Shown: in pieces, positions 1 through 5,088 of the stretch | Layout: each line of letters begins with the position of its first letter | How positions within the stretch are numbered: position 1 is the first letter of the stretch | Assembly (NCBI GenBank): GCA_964346395.1 | Contig: CAYFUT010000101.1 | Span: 1 to 6,246, forward strand | Length of the DNA: 6,246 nucleotides | Origin: CAYFUT01 sp964346395 | GTDB taxonomy: Bacteria; Bacillota; Halanaerobiia; Halobacteroidales; Halobacteroidaceae | Reading direction: 5' to 3' | Notes under the pieces: model-generated | The model's input: the letters and a program-made list of their open reading frames with translations, nothing else | Told to the model about the DNA's origin: nothing | The model's database searches: none | Program-made: the position numbers and the translations under genes

Positions 1-4
1 TTAA

Positions 5-154
5 AATCAGGAAGCGGTTACTACGGTAAAACTGTTAGCAAGAAATAAGGATAGTCTAAGAGTTAAGGGGTTAGATGCTATAGATGGAACTCCCGTTATT
101 GATTTAAAACCTTATGCTGCTAGCTTTGACAAACTAATAATTAATAATTCTTAA
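5..154 (+). pseudogene. C-terminal remnant of TrmO/TsaA-like tRNA methyltransferase
   Basis: Reading codons from base 5 to the TAA at 152-154 gives about 49 residues. They contain VTTVKLL, then SLRVKGLDAIDGTPVIDLKPY in two adjoining pieces. This closely matches the C-terminal end of the TrmO/TsaA (VirR/YaeB) family, which N6-methylates threonylcarbamoyladenosine-37 in tRNA; the DGTPV-D-KPY block is its hallmark. The preceding residues (NQEA) do not match the RPNPIG stretch the family normally has just before VTTVKLL. An in-frame TAA sits at bases 2-4, and no ATG, GTG or TTG start lies in frame inside the fragment. It is therefore cut off from any upstream coding sequence in this frame and is most simply a truncated remnant. 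A frameshift just outside the window is an alternative. Its stop codon overlaps the ribosome site of cbiX, as expected if it was once translationally coupled to it. Confidence 0.6.
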
Positions 155-166
155 GGAGGAGATATT

Positions 167-538
167 ATGAAAAATGCAGTTGTTGTTTTAGGCCATGGTA
201 GTAGAGCTAAGGAGGCAGATTCAGTGTTTAAGCAGATAGTAGAGATGGTAAAAGGTAAGGTTAGCTGTGATATAGTTAAGGGGGCGGCTATGGAGTTAGC
301 GGAACCGTCTTTAGAGCAGACTGTAGCCGAGATAGTTGAGCAGGGGGTTAAAGAAATAAATATTATTCCTCTATTTCTATTTCCGGGGATTCATATTCAA
401 GAGGATATTCCCAAGTTAATTACAGAGTTAGAAGCTGAATATCCAGAAGTGCAGTTTAATTTTGGTGAAAATATTGGAGCCCATGAAAAGGTTGCTGAAA
501 TTATTGCAGAGAGGATAGAGGAGGTAGAAAATAAATAA
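167..538 (+). CDS. cbiX: Sirohydrochlorin cobaltochelatase, short form (CbiX-S)
   Basis: This 123-residue cytoplasmic protein is predicted to insert Co2+ into sirohydrochlorin (or precorrin-2), the first committed step of the anaerobic B12 pathway. The N-terminus reads VVVLGHGSR with the metal/active-site His at residue 10. The second signature is PLFLFPGIHIQEDIP around residues 68-82, with His76 in the position of the second catalytic histidine. AMELAEPSL at 41-49 is the usual middle block with a conserved acid. The length equals one chelatase domain, as in archaeal CbiX-S, whereas SirB and long CbiX have two; such short forms work as homodimers. The ATG at 167 follows a strong AAGGAGGA (153-160) at six bases spacing. 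The stop overlaps the cbiC start by one base (TAATG), so the two are co-translated. There is no His-rich tail. Iron or nickel chelatase activity is possible, but the cbiC/cbiD context favours cobalt. Confidence 0.93.
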   Translation: MKNAVVVLGHGSRAKEADSVFKQIVEMVKGKVSCDIVKGAAMELAEPSLEQTVAEIVEQGVKEINIIPLFLFPGIHIQEDIPKLITELEAEYPEVQFNFGENIGAHEKVAEIIAERIEEVENK

Positions 539-1155
539 TGGAGATTTTGACTGATCCTAAAGCAATTGAACAAAAAAGTATGCAGATTATCAATCAGGAA
601 CTAGGAGAACTAAGCTGTTCAGAGCCAGAAAAAAAGGTTATCAAACGAGTAGTGCATGCTACAGCTGAGCCGGAACTAGCGGAAGCGGTAATTATTTCTC
701 AGCAGGCTGTGGAGTCTGGTTTACAGGCATTACAGTCAGGGGCCAATGTTATAACAGATGTTAGTATGTTACAGGCAGGAATTAATGATCGAAAAGTAAG
801 TAAATTAGGAGGCGAAGTCAACTGTTTTATTAGTAATCAAAAGATTGCTAAGGAAGCTAAGGAGGAAGGGATTACCAGATCAATGATGTGTATGCGAAGG
901 GCAGTACAGAATAAGGATAATAAAATTTTTGCAATTGGTAATGCCCCGACTGCTTTGTTTGAACTGATTAGATTGGTTAGAGATGGTAAAGCTAGTCCAA
1001 AATTGATTGTAGGAACTCCGGTTGGTTTTGTAGGTGCTAAAGAGTCTAAACTGGAGTTAGAGAAGTTGGATCTACCTTATATTACTCTGCGAGGTAGAAA
1101 AGGCGGTAGTGCAGCAGCTGCTTCGATTGTTAATGCTTTACTATATCTGGAATAA
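538..1155 (+). CDS. cbiC: Cobalt-precorrin-8X methylmutase CbiC
   Basis: This 205-residue protein is predicted to move the methyl group from C-11 to C-12 of cobalt-precorrin-8, giving cobyrinate. RVVHATAEPE at 37-45 carries the catalytic histidine (His40). IGNAPTAL at 133-140, PVGFVGAKESK at 161-171 and RGRKGGSAAAASIVNAL at 185-201 are the other CbiC/CobH blocks. Length is normal for the family and the domain is complete. The ATG at 538 overlaps the cbiX stop (536-538) by one base. A GGAGGT at 520-525 inside cbiX provides the ribosome site with a rather long spacer, consistent with translational coupling. Leucine codons are mainly TTA/CTA/TTG/CTG with no CTT, matching cbiX and cbiD but not the transporter genes that follow. 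The usual next pathway genes are displaced by that transporter. Confidence 0.95.
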   Translation: MEILTDPKAIEQKSMQIINQELGELSCSEPEKKVIKRVVHATAEPELAEAVIISQQAVESGLQALQSGANVITDVSMLQAGINDRKVSKLGGEVNCFISNQKIAKEAKEEGITRSMMCMRRAVQNKDNKIFAIGNAPTALFELIRLVRDGKASPKLIVGTPVGFVGAKESKLELEKLDLPYITLRGRKGGSAAAASIVNALLYLE

Positions 1156-1191
1156 AAAGATTCGATAATTAAATGTTTGGCGATTAGTTTT

Positions 1192-1220
1192 TTGTCAAAA
1201 GATAATTTTTAAAATAATAG
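1192..1220 (+). promoter_or_regulatory. Possible weak promoter before the ABC transporter
   Basis: The 90-base gap between cbiC and the binding-protein gene contains TTGTCA (1192-1197). Seventeen bases later there is an AT-rich TAATAG (1215-1220), which matches a -10 box only partly (3 of 6). No terminator hairpin is seen after cbiC, so read-through from cbiXC is equally possible. The gap is too short for a complete cobalamin riboswitch and none of its core motifs are present. No convincing Fur box was found: GATAAT at 1201-1206 lacks an ATTATC partner. Confidence 0.2.
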
Positions 1221-1245
1221 CTAACTATATTGGAGGTTTAGAAAA

Positions 1246-2349
1246 ATGAGAAAAAAATTTTGTTTGGTCTTAGTTATGATCATATTGCTTAGCAGTTTAA
1301 GCGGTTGTATGTCAAGCCCAGAACAAGAAGTGAAGAAGGATACATTAAATCAAGAAAACAGAAGTGTTGTGGATCTTGCAGGAGATACGGTTATTATACC
1401 TTCAGCAGATGAAATTGATCGTGTGCTTCTTATGGGTCCCCCGTTGCTTGCCACTTATATGAGTACGGTAAAAGATCCAAGCAAGCTTGTTGGGGTACAT
1501 CCCAATTCATTCAAACAAGCCAATTCTAAGCTTTTGGATATTATTTTCCCTAATTGGCAGGAGGTTAGCACGGCGTTTTTAACCGGAGCAGAAGCTAATG
1601 TGGAAGAAATACTCAAATTGGATCCGGATGTTATTTTTGTCTATGGAAAAGGCAACGGGCAAGGTCATAAAAGAGCTGTTGAAAGACTGGATATTCCAGT
1701 TGTGGATTTTGCTAGCAATCAAGATACAGAGAACGAATTAATCGGTAGCGCTCGACTGATGCGAGAAATATTTGACATTAAAGCTGACGGGTTTATCGCC
1801 AAAGAATGGGAAAAAGCCAACAAAAAAGTTGATGAGGTTTTAAATAAAACTGGAAATTCATCTGTTCAGGAAGGATTGATTATCGGAGTTAATAGCGGCA
1901 ATGAAATATCAATAAGAGGGCCTGGCGCATTTGGTCATGTAGTGTTAACCAAAAGCGGACTTGTTGATGTAACCGAGGAACTAAATACTCACGTTGCTGG
2001 GGTAAGCATGGAGCAGATCTATACCTGGAATCCGGATATCATTTATTTGTTTAAAGGCATTCCCGCTGAAAAATACTTATCGAACTCAATTAAAAACCAG
2101 GATTGGTCAAAGGTTGAAGCATTTAAAACGAAAAGGATTTATGATGTTCCCAAGGGAATGATGCATTGGGGATCTCCCAACCCTGATTCTCCGCTTATGG
2201 TACAGTGGATGCTGAGTAAGAATTATCCTGATCAATTTTCGGAAGAAGAATTTAAAACAGTTATGAGAACGTATTATGAAGATAATTATGGGATTGAATT
2301 GACCGAGGAATTAATGAACTCAATCCTTTATCCCAATAGCCAAAAATAA
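1246..2349 (+). CDS. ABC transporter substrate-binding lipoprotein (FecB/BtuF type, Peripla_BP_2)
   Basis: This 367-residue exported binding protein has a basic MRKK start, a hydrophobic stretch to about residue 17, and the lipobox L18-S-G-C21, so it should be cut and lipid-anchored at Cys21. The body fits the helical-backbone family of binding proteins for siderophores, haem, cobalamin and similar chelates. A domain-like region runs from about 40 to 325, with GAEANVEEILKLDPDVIFVYG at 114-134 and VSMEQIYTWNPDIIYL at 253-268, the paired conserved blocks of the two lobes. The SPL motif near 315 is also typical. The C-terminal extension with YYEDNYGIELTEE (343-355) makes it longer than E. coli-type BtuF and more like clostridial iron-complex binding proteins. 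ATG 1246 follows TGGAGG at a good spacing. Permease and ATPase genes follow. Leucine CTT is common here (7 of the first 17 leucines) but absent in cbiX and cbiC, suggesting separate ancestry. The substrate could be a corrinoid, an iron chelate or a cobalt chelate; the sequence does not decide. Confidence 0.88.
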   Translation: MRKKFCLVLVMIILLSSLSGCMSSPEQEVKKDTLNQENRSVVDLAGDTVIIPSADEIDRVLLMGPPLLATYMSTVKDPSKLVGVHPNSFKQANSKLLDIIFPNWQEVSTAFLTGAEANVEEILKLDPDVIFVYGKGNGQGHKRAVERLDIPVVDFASNQDTENELIGSARLMREIFDIKADGFIAKEWEKANKKVDEVLNKTGNSSVQEGLIIGVNSGNEISIRGPGAFGHVVLTKSGLVDVTEELNTHVAGVSMEQIYTWNPDIIYLFKGIPAEKYLSNSIKNQDWSKVEAFKTKRIYDVPKGMMHWGSPNPDSPLMVQWMLSKNYPDQFSEEEFKTVMRTYYEDNYGIELTEELMNSILYPNSQK

Positions 2350-2409
2350 GAGTCTGTTTTTTGATATTGGACTGGCATAAGATGTAATTTTGTCTTTAGG
2401 AGGAATAGT

Positions 2410-3405
2410 GTGAAGAGAAAGTATCCAGTTTATTATCTTTTTTCTTTTATGATGATAGGAATTTTTATAATTGGGGTTATTTCGCTTTTGTTGGGACGTT
2501 ATCCCGTGCAACCGACAGAAGTTGTTCATATTTTACTGGGCCAAGCACAGGACACTACTGCCCATACTGTTGTATGGGATATTCGCTTTCCGAGACTCCT
2601 GCTTGCTATAATTGTTGGAGCGGGACTCTCTGCTTCGGGAGCGGCTTTCCAGGGCTGCTTTCATAACCCCTTAGTTAGTCCAAATATTCTGGGAGTGAGT
2701 TCAGGTGCCGGATTTGGTGCAGCAATCGGTATTCTTTTAACTTCAGATGTTTTTGGAATAACTCCGGTTTTAACTTTTGGCTTTGGATTGGTCAGTGTGT
2801 TTTTGAGTTGGTCGTTATCCCGGATTAAACGAGAATCAACTGTTTTATCTCTGGTATTATCCGGAATTATTGTATCAGCTGTTTTTAATGCCTTAATTTC
2901 TTTGATTAAATTTGTAGCGGATACCGAGTCCCAATTACCGGCAATTACATATTGGTTAATGGGCAGCCTTGCCAACACCTCTTTAGGAGATTTAAAGCTT
3001 ATTTTCATCCCTATTAGTTTAGGAATCTTTATTTTGTTGGCTCTGCGTTGGCATATCAATATTTTGACGCTTGGTGATGAAGAAGCTGAAGCTTTGGGGG
3101 TCAATCCTGTAAAGATAAGAGTGATTATTATAATAGCTTCTACAATTATTACAGCATTTGGGGTGATGATGACAGGTATTATCGGATGGGTGGGCTTAAT
3201 CATACCTAATATGTGCAGAATGTTAGTAGGGTCGGACTACAGATATTTGATGCCAGCAACATGTTTTACTGGAGCAGGTTTTATGATTTTAGTAGATTTA
3301 ATTGCTCGTGTTTTGACTCCGGCTGAAATTCCTATTGGTATTCTCACTGCAATTATCGGAGCTCCCTTTTTTGCCTTGATTTATATAAAGACAAAAGGAG
3401 TTTGA
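2410..3405 (+). CDS. ABC transporter permease, FecCD/BtuC family
   Basis: This 331-residue polytopic inner-membrane protein forms the homodimeric channel of the importer. Hydrophobic segments occur throughout, with roughly the ten helices expected of BtuC/FecCD. Family blocks are present in order: IRFPRLLLAIIVGAGLSASG (58-77), HNPLVSPNILGVSSGAGFGA (85-104), the ATPase-contacting LGDEEAEALGVN loop (221-232), GWVGLIIPNMCR (259-270), and E306-IPIG with GAPFF (317-321) near the end. The length is normal. The start is the GTG at 2410, preceded by AGGAGG (2398-2403) with six bases between; no in-frame ATG near the N-terminus has a comparable ribosome site. Sixty bases separate it from the binding-protein gene without a visible terminator. 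The ATPase gene begins seven bases after its stop. It works with those neighbours; substrate specificity cannot be read from the permease. Confidence 0.92.
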   Translation: MKRKYPVYYLFSFMMIGIFIIGVISLLLGRYPVQPTEVVHILLGQAQDTTAHTVVWDIRFPRLLLAIIVGAGLSASGAAFQGCFHNPLVSPNILGVSSGAGFGAAIGILLTSDVFGITPVLTFGFGLVSVFLSWSLSRIKRESTVLSLVLSGIIVSAVFNALISLIKFVADTESQLPAITYWLMGSLANTSLGDLKLIFIPISLGIFILLALRWHINILTLGDEEAEALGVNPVKIRVIIIIASTIITAFGVMMTGIIGWVGLIIPNMCRMLVGSDYRYLMPATCFTGAGFMILVDLIARVLTPAEIPIGILTAIIGAPFFALIYIKTKGV

Positions 3406-3411
3406 TTTGAA

Positions 3412-4182
3412 ATGAAATTAGAAGTCAGAAACGGTAGTTTTAGTTATACTAAGAATGAATCCATTTTAAAAGATATTTCGTTTACTTTAAATCAAGGTGA
3501 AATCATGACGATTCTTGGACGGAACGGAATTGGAAAAACAACCTTGTTGAAATGTGTGATTGGCTTGTTAGAATGGCAGAAAGGGCAGACATTTATTGAT
3601 GAGAAACCCTTTTCTTCATTAATTGATTGTAAATCTATTGCTTATGTTCCACAAGCTCATAAAACCGTCTTTTCGTTTACAGTATCAGAGATGACAGCTA
3701 TGGGTAGAGCTCGCCATGTTCCGATTTTTGGAGTACCTTCAAAAACGGACAGAGAAAAAGTTATTCGCGCCCTAGAAATAGTTGGGATTTCCCATTTAAA
3801 GGAGCGCCTTTGTTCGGAACTTAGTGGAGGACAGCTTCAATTGGTATACATTGCAAGGGCTTTAGTAAATGACCCTGAATTAATAATTATGGATGAACCG
3901 GAATCGCATTTAGATTTTAGCAATCAGCATATGATCCTAAAACTAATAAGAAAACTCAAGGAAGAGAAGGGTATTTCCTTTATTATTAATACGCATTATC
4001 CTGATCATGCTTTGAATATTTCTGACTACACGCTGATCCTCGGGGAGGATAGCTACATTCATGGGAAAAGTGAAAAGGTTATTACGGAAGAAAACATAAG
4101 AAAATTCTTTAATGTAGACGTAAGAATTCTATCACTTCCAGGGATTGAAGAAGAGATTAAGACATTTGCAGTGCTTGGATAA
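3412..4182 (+). CDS. ABC transporter ATP-binding protein, FecE/BtuD family
   Basis: This 256-residue cytoplasmic ATPase powers the FecCD-type permease. All ATPase motifs are intact: Walker A GRNGIGKTT (36-44), Q-loop VPQ (Gln81), signature LSGGQ (137-141), Walker B LIIMDEP (157-163) with catalytic Glu162, D-loop SHLD (165-168) and H-loop His195. The region around TVSEMTAMGRARHVP (90-104) is typical of the iron-chelate/B12 ATPase group. ATG 3412 follows AAAGGAG (3394-3400) at about eleven bases. It sits seven bases from the permease stop, so the two are surely co-transcribed. The cobalamin riboswitch remnant begins about 40 bases after its stop, with no obvious terminator between. Compared with the broken cbiO downstream, this is the only complete ABC ATPase in the window. 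Confidence 0.94.
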   Translation: MKLEVRNGSFSYTKNESILKDISFTLNQGEIMTILGRNGIGKTTLLKCVIGLLEWQKGQTFIDEKPFSSLIDCKSIAYVPQAHKTVFSFTVSEMTAMGRARHVPIFGVPSKTDREKVIRALEIVGISHLKERLCSELSGGQLQLVYIARALVNDPELIIMDEPESHLDFSNQHMILKLIRKLKEEKGISFIINTHYPDHALNISDYTLILGEDSYIHGKSEKVITEENIRKFFNVDVRILSLPGIEEEIKTFAVLG

Positions 4183-4221
4183 GAAGATAATATTGATCCA
4201 CTAATTAAATAATGTGTAGTA

Positions 4222-4300
4222 ATTAGGTGCCTTTAGTTATTAATAAAGGAGAATAGGGAATCAGGTGTAAATCCTGAACGGGTCCGCCACTGTAACTGGT
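4222..4300 (+). promoter_or_regulatory. Cobalamin riboswitch core, truncated at 3' end
   Basis: The core of the cobalamin (adenosylcobalamin) riboswitch is clearly present. AGGTGCC (4225-4231) is followed by a hairpin CCTTTA/TAAAGG (4230-4235 with 4244-4249). Then comes GAGAATAGGGAA, the TCAGG-TGTAAAT-CCTGA stem-loop (4261-4277), and the B12-box-like CCGCCACTGTAA (4284-4295). The conserved 3' half, a sequence resembling AGCCAGGAGACCTGCC, is not found between 4300 and 4360. Coding sequence resembling CbiQ begins there instead. The aptamer therefore seems cut by a deletion that also removed the expression platform, cbiM, cbiN and the start of cbiQ. Normally such a switch turns off transport and synthesis genes when B12 is plentiful. 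In this form it probably cannot close its outer stems. No good promoter is seen directly upstream. Confidence 0.85.
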
Positions 4301-4792
4301 AGATTAAACATTAAAGAGGTTGGTAATAGATTATTACTGGTTAATACCTTTATTCTATTTATGTGGTTGGTGTTGCCCTTTACTTATCCGGGAGAGAGTT
4401 TGTTTCAAGTTGGCCCGTTGGCAGCATCTCGCGAGGGGATTATATATACAGCTAAGATTAGTTTAAGGTCAAATACTATTATGTTGCTAATGATTTCTCT
4501 GCTTTCTACGTCTACTATAGCAGCAGTTATTCATGCTCTGAAGCATCTATATGTACTAGATAAGTTGATTTATTTACTATTTTTTATTTATCGTTATATC
4601 CATGTAATTACGACTGAATTCGGTAATCTGTATAGTGCGATGTTACTTAGAGGATTTAAATCAAAAACAACTGTTCATTGTTACAAATCGTATGCTTATT
4701 TAGTAGGCATGTTGATTATCAAAAGTTATGAACGTTCGTAACGGGTTTATGAAGCAATGGTATGTCGTGGGTTTAAGGGCCAATTTTATCTG
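4301..4792 (+). pseudogene. cbiQ: Broken cbiQ (cobalt ECF transporter membrane subunit)
   Basis: One reading frame encodes most of CbiQ, the energy-coupling membrane subunit of the CbiMNQO cobalt importer, but it is not a working gene. CbiQ-like sequence starts about base 4304 with no start codon or ribosome site; the ATG at 4361 is an internal Met with no Shine-Dalgarno. Recognisable parts include the first membrane segments (ILFMWLVLPFTYPGE), SLRSNTIMLLMISLLSTSTI, FIYRYIHVITTEFGNLYSAM and the LLRGFKS coupling motif. KSYERS then meets a TAA (4739-4741), after which the same frame goes on with RVYEAMVCRGFKGQFY, the second Arg-Gly coupling motif. The stop stands where relatives have Glu in RSERVYEAM, and GAA to TAA is a single change. 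The fragment lacks its N-terminus, is interrupted, and its C-terminus runs into cbiO sequence. The boundaries are estimates. Confidence 0.88.
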
Positions 4793-5051
4793 CTGGTTGA
4801 TTTTAATCTTACTGTAGGGGGCAATGATAGAATTGCTTTAATCGGGCCTAATGGTACTGGAAAGACGACGCTCTTTAAAATCATAATGGGGCTGTTAACT
4901 CCCCAACAAGGTGAGATTATTATTTTTGGTCAACCAAGAACAACTAAAGATGCTGTCTGTTTTAAAGGAGATTAATCAACCTTATGTAATTATTTCTCAT
5001 CAAAAGTCCTTAGTAGACCAGGTTACCGATGATTTTTATTATCTAGATTAA
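4793..5051 (+). pseudogene. cbiO: Broken cbiO (cobalt ECF transporter ATPase), internally deleted
   Basis: Directly after the CbiQ C-terminus, in the same frame and without a start codon, comes the N-terminal part of CbiO. It reads DFNLTVGGNDRIALIGPNG and then Walker A GPNGTGKTT (4844-4870), followed by IIMGLLTPQQGEIIIFGQPR. This frame stops at 4973-4975. The C-terminal end of CbiO appears in the +1 frame from about 4950: LKEINQPYVIISHQKS, VDQVTDDFYYLD, then TAA (5049-5051). His at 4998-5000 is the H-loop. The Q-loop, LSGGQ signature and Walker B that must lie between are absent, so roughly half of the usual ~270-280 residues is deleted. The product could not hydrolyse ATP. The tail ends 37 bases before the cbiD start, implying the native order cbiQ-cbiO-cbiD. 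The cbiQ/cbiO boundary is uncertain by about 15 bases. Confidence 0.88.
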
Positions 5052-5073
5052 TAAATTATTGCCAACTGCAATT

Positions 5074-5080
5074 GAAGGAG
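5074..5080 (+). promoter_or_regulatory. Ribosome binding site deciding the cbiD start
   Basis: GAAGGAG lies eight bases before the ATG at 5089. An in-frame TTG at 5059 lies upstream of this site, has no ribosome site of its own, and would add ten residues unlike the CbiD N-terminus. The ATG is therefore chosen as the start. Confidence 0.8.
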
Positions 5081-5088
5081 TTATCAGC

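Noticed and set aside
1201..1220. Fur-type iron operator before the lipoprotein gene
   Set aside because: Only one GATAAT half-site is present and no ATTATC partner at the proper spacing, so iron control cannot be supported.
2320..2529. Minus-strand open frame of 69 residues
   Set aside because: It overlaps the end of the binding-protein gene and the start of the permease gene, has no family features, and is most likely chance.
2661..3203. Minus-strand open frame of 180 residues
   Set aside because: It lies wholly inside the permease gene, has no recognisable domain, and its repetitive Ile/Lys/Pro composition is typical of an antisense shadow.
4193..4222. Promoter in front of the riboswitch remnant (TTGATC with TAGTAA)
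   Set aside because: The -10-like element almost touches the aptamer start, so transcription would begin inside the conserved region. Neither box is a good match.
4323..4337. Hairpin GTAATA-GAT-TATTAC as a terminator or expression platform
   Set aside because: It is a short all-AT-rich stem with no T run, lying in sequence that reads as CbiQ codons, so it is probably chance.
4361..4741. Open frame of 126 residues as a standalone membrane protein
   Set aside because: There is no ribosome site before the ATG. CbiQ similarity extends both upstream of the ATG and beyond the stop, so it is a piece of a broken cbiQ.
4757..4975. Open frame of 72 residues as a small ATP-binding protein
   Set aside because: It starts inside the CbiQ C-terminus, has no ribosome site, and contains only the Walker A part of CbiO, with the rest deleted or in another frame.
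5059..5088. TTG at 5059 as the cbiD start
   Set aside because: The ten extra residues are not CbiD-like, there is no ribosome site before it, and a good GAAGGAG serves the ATG at 5089.
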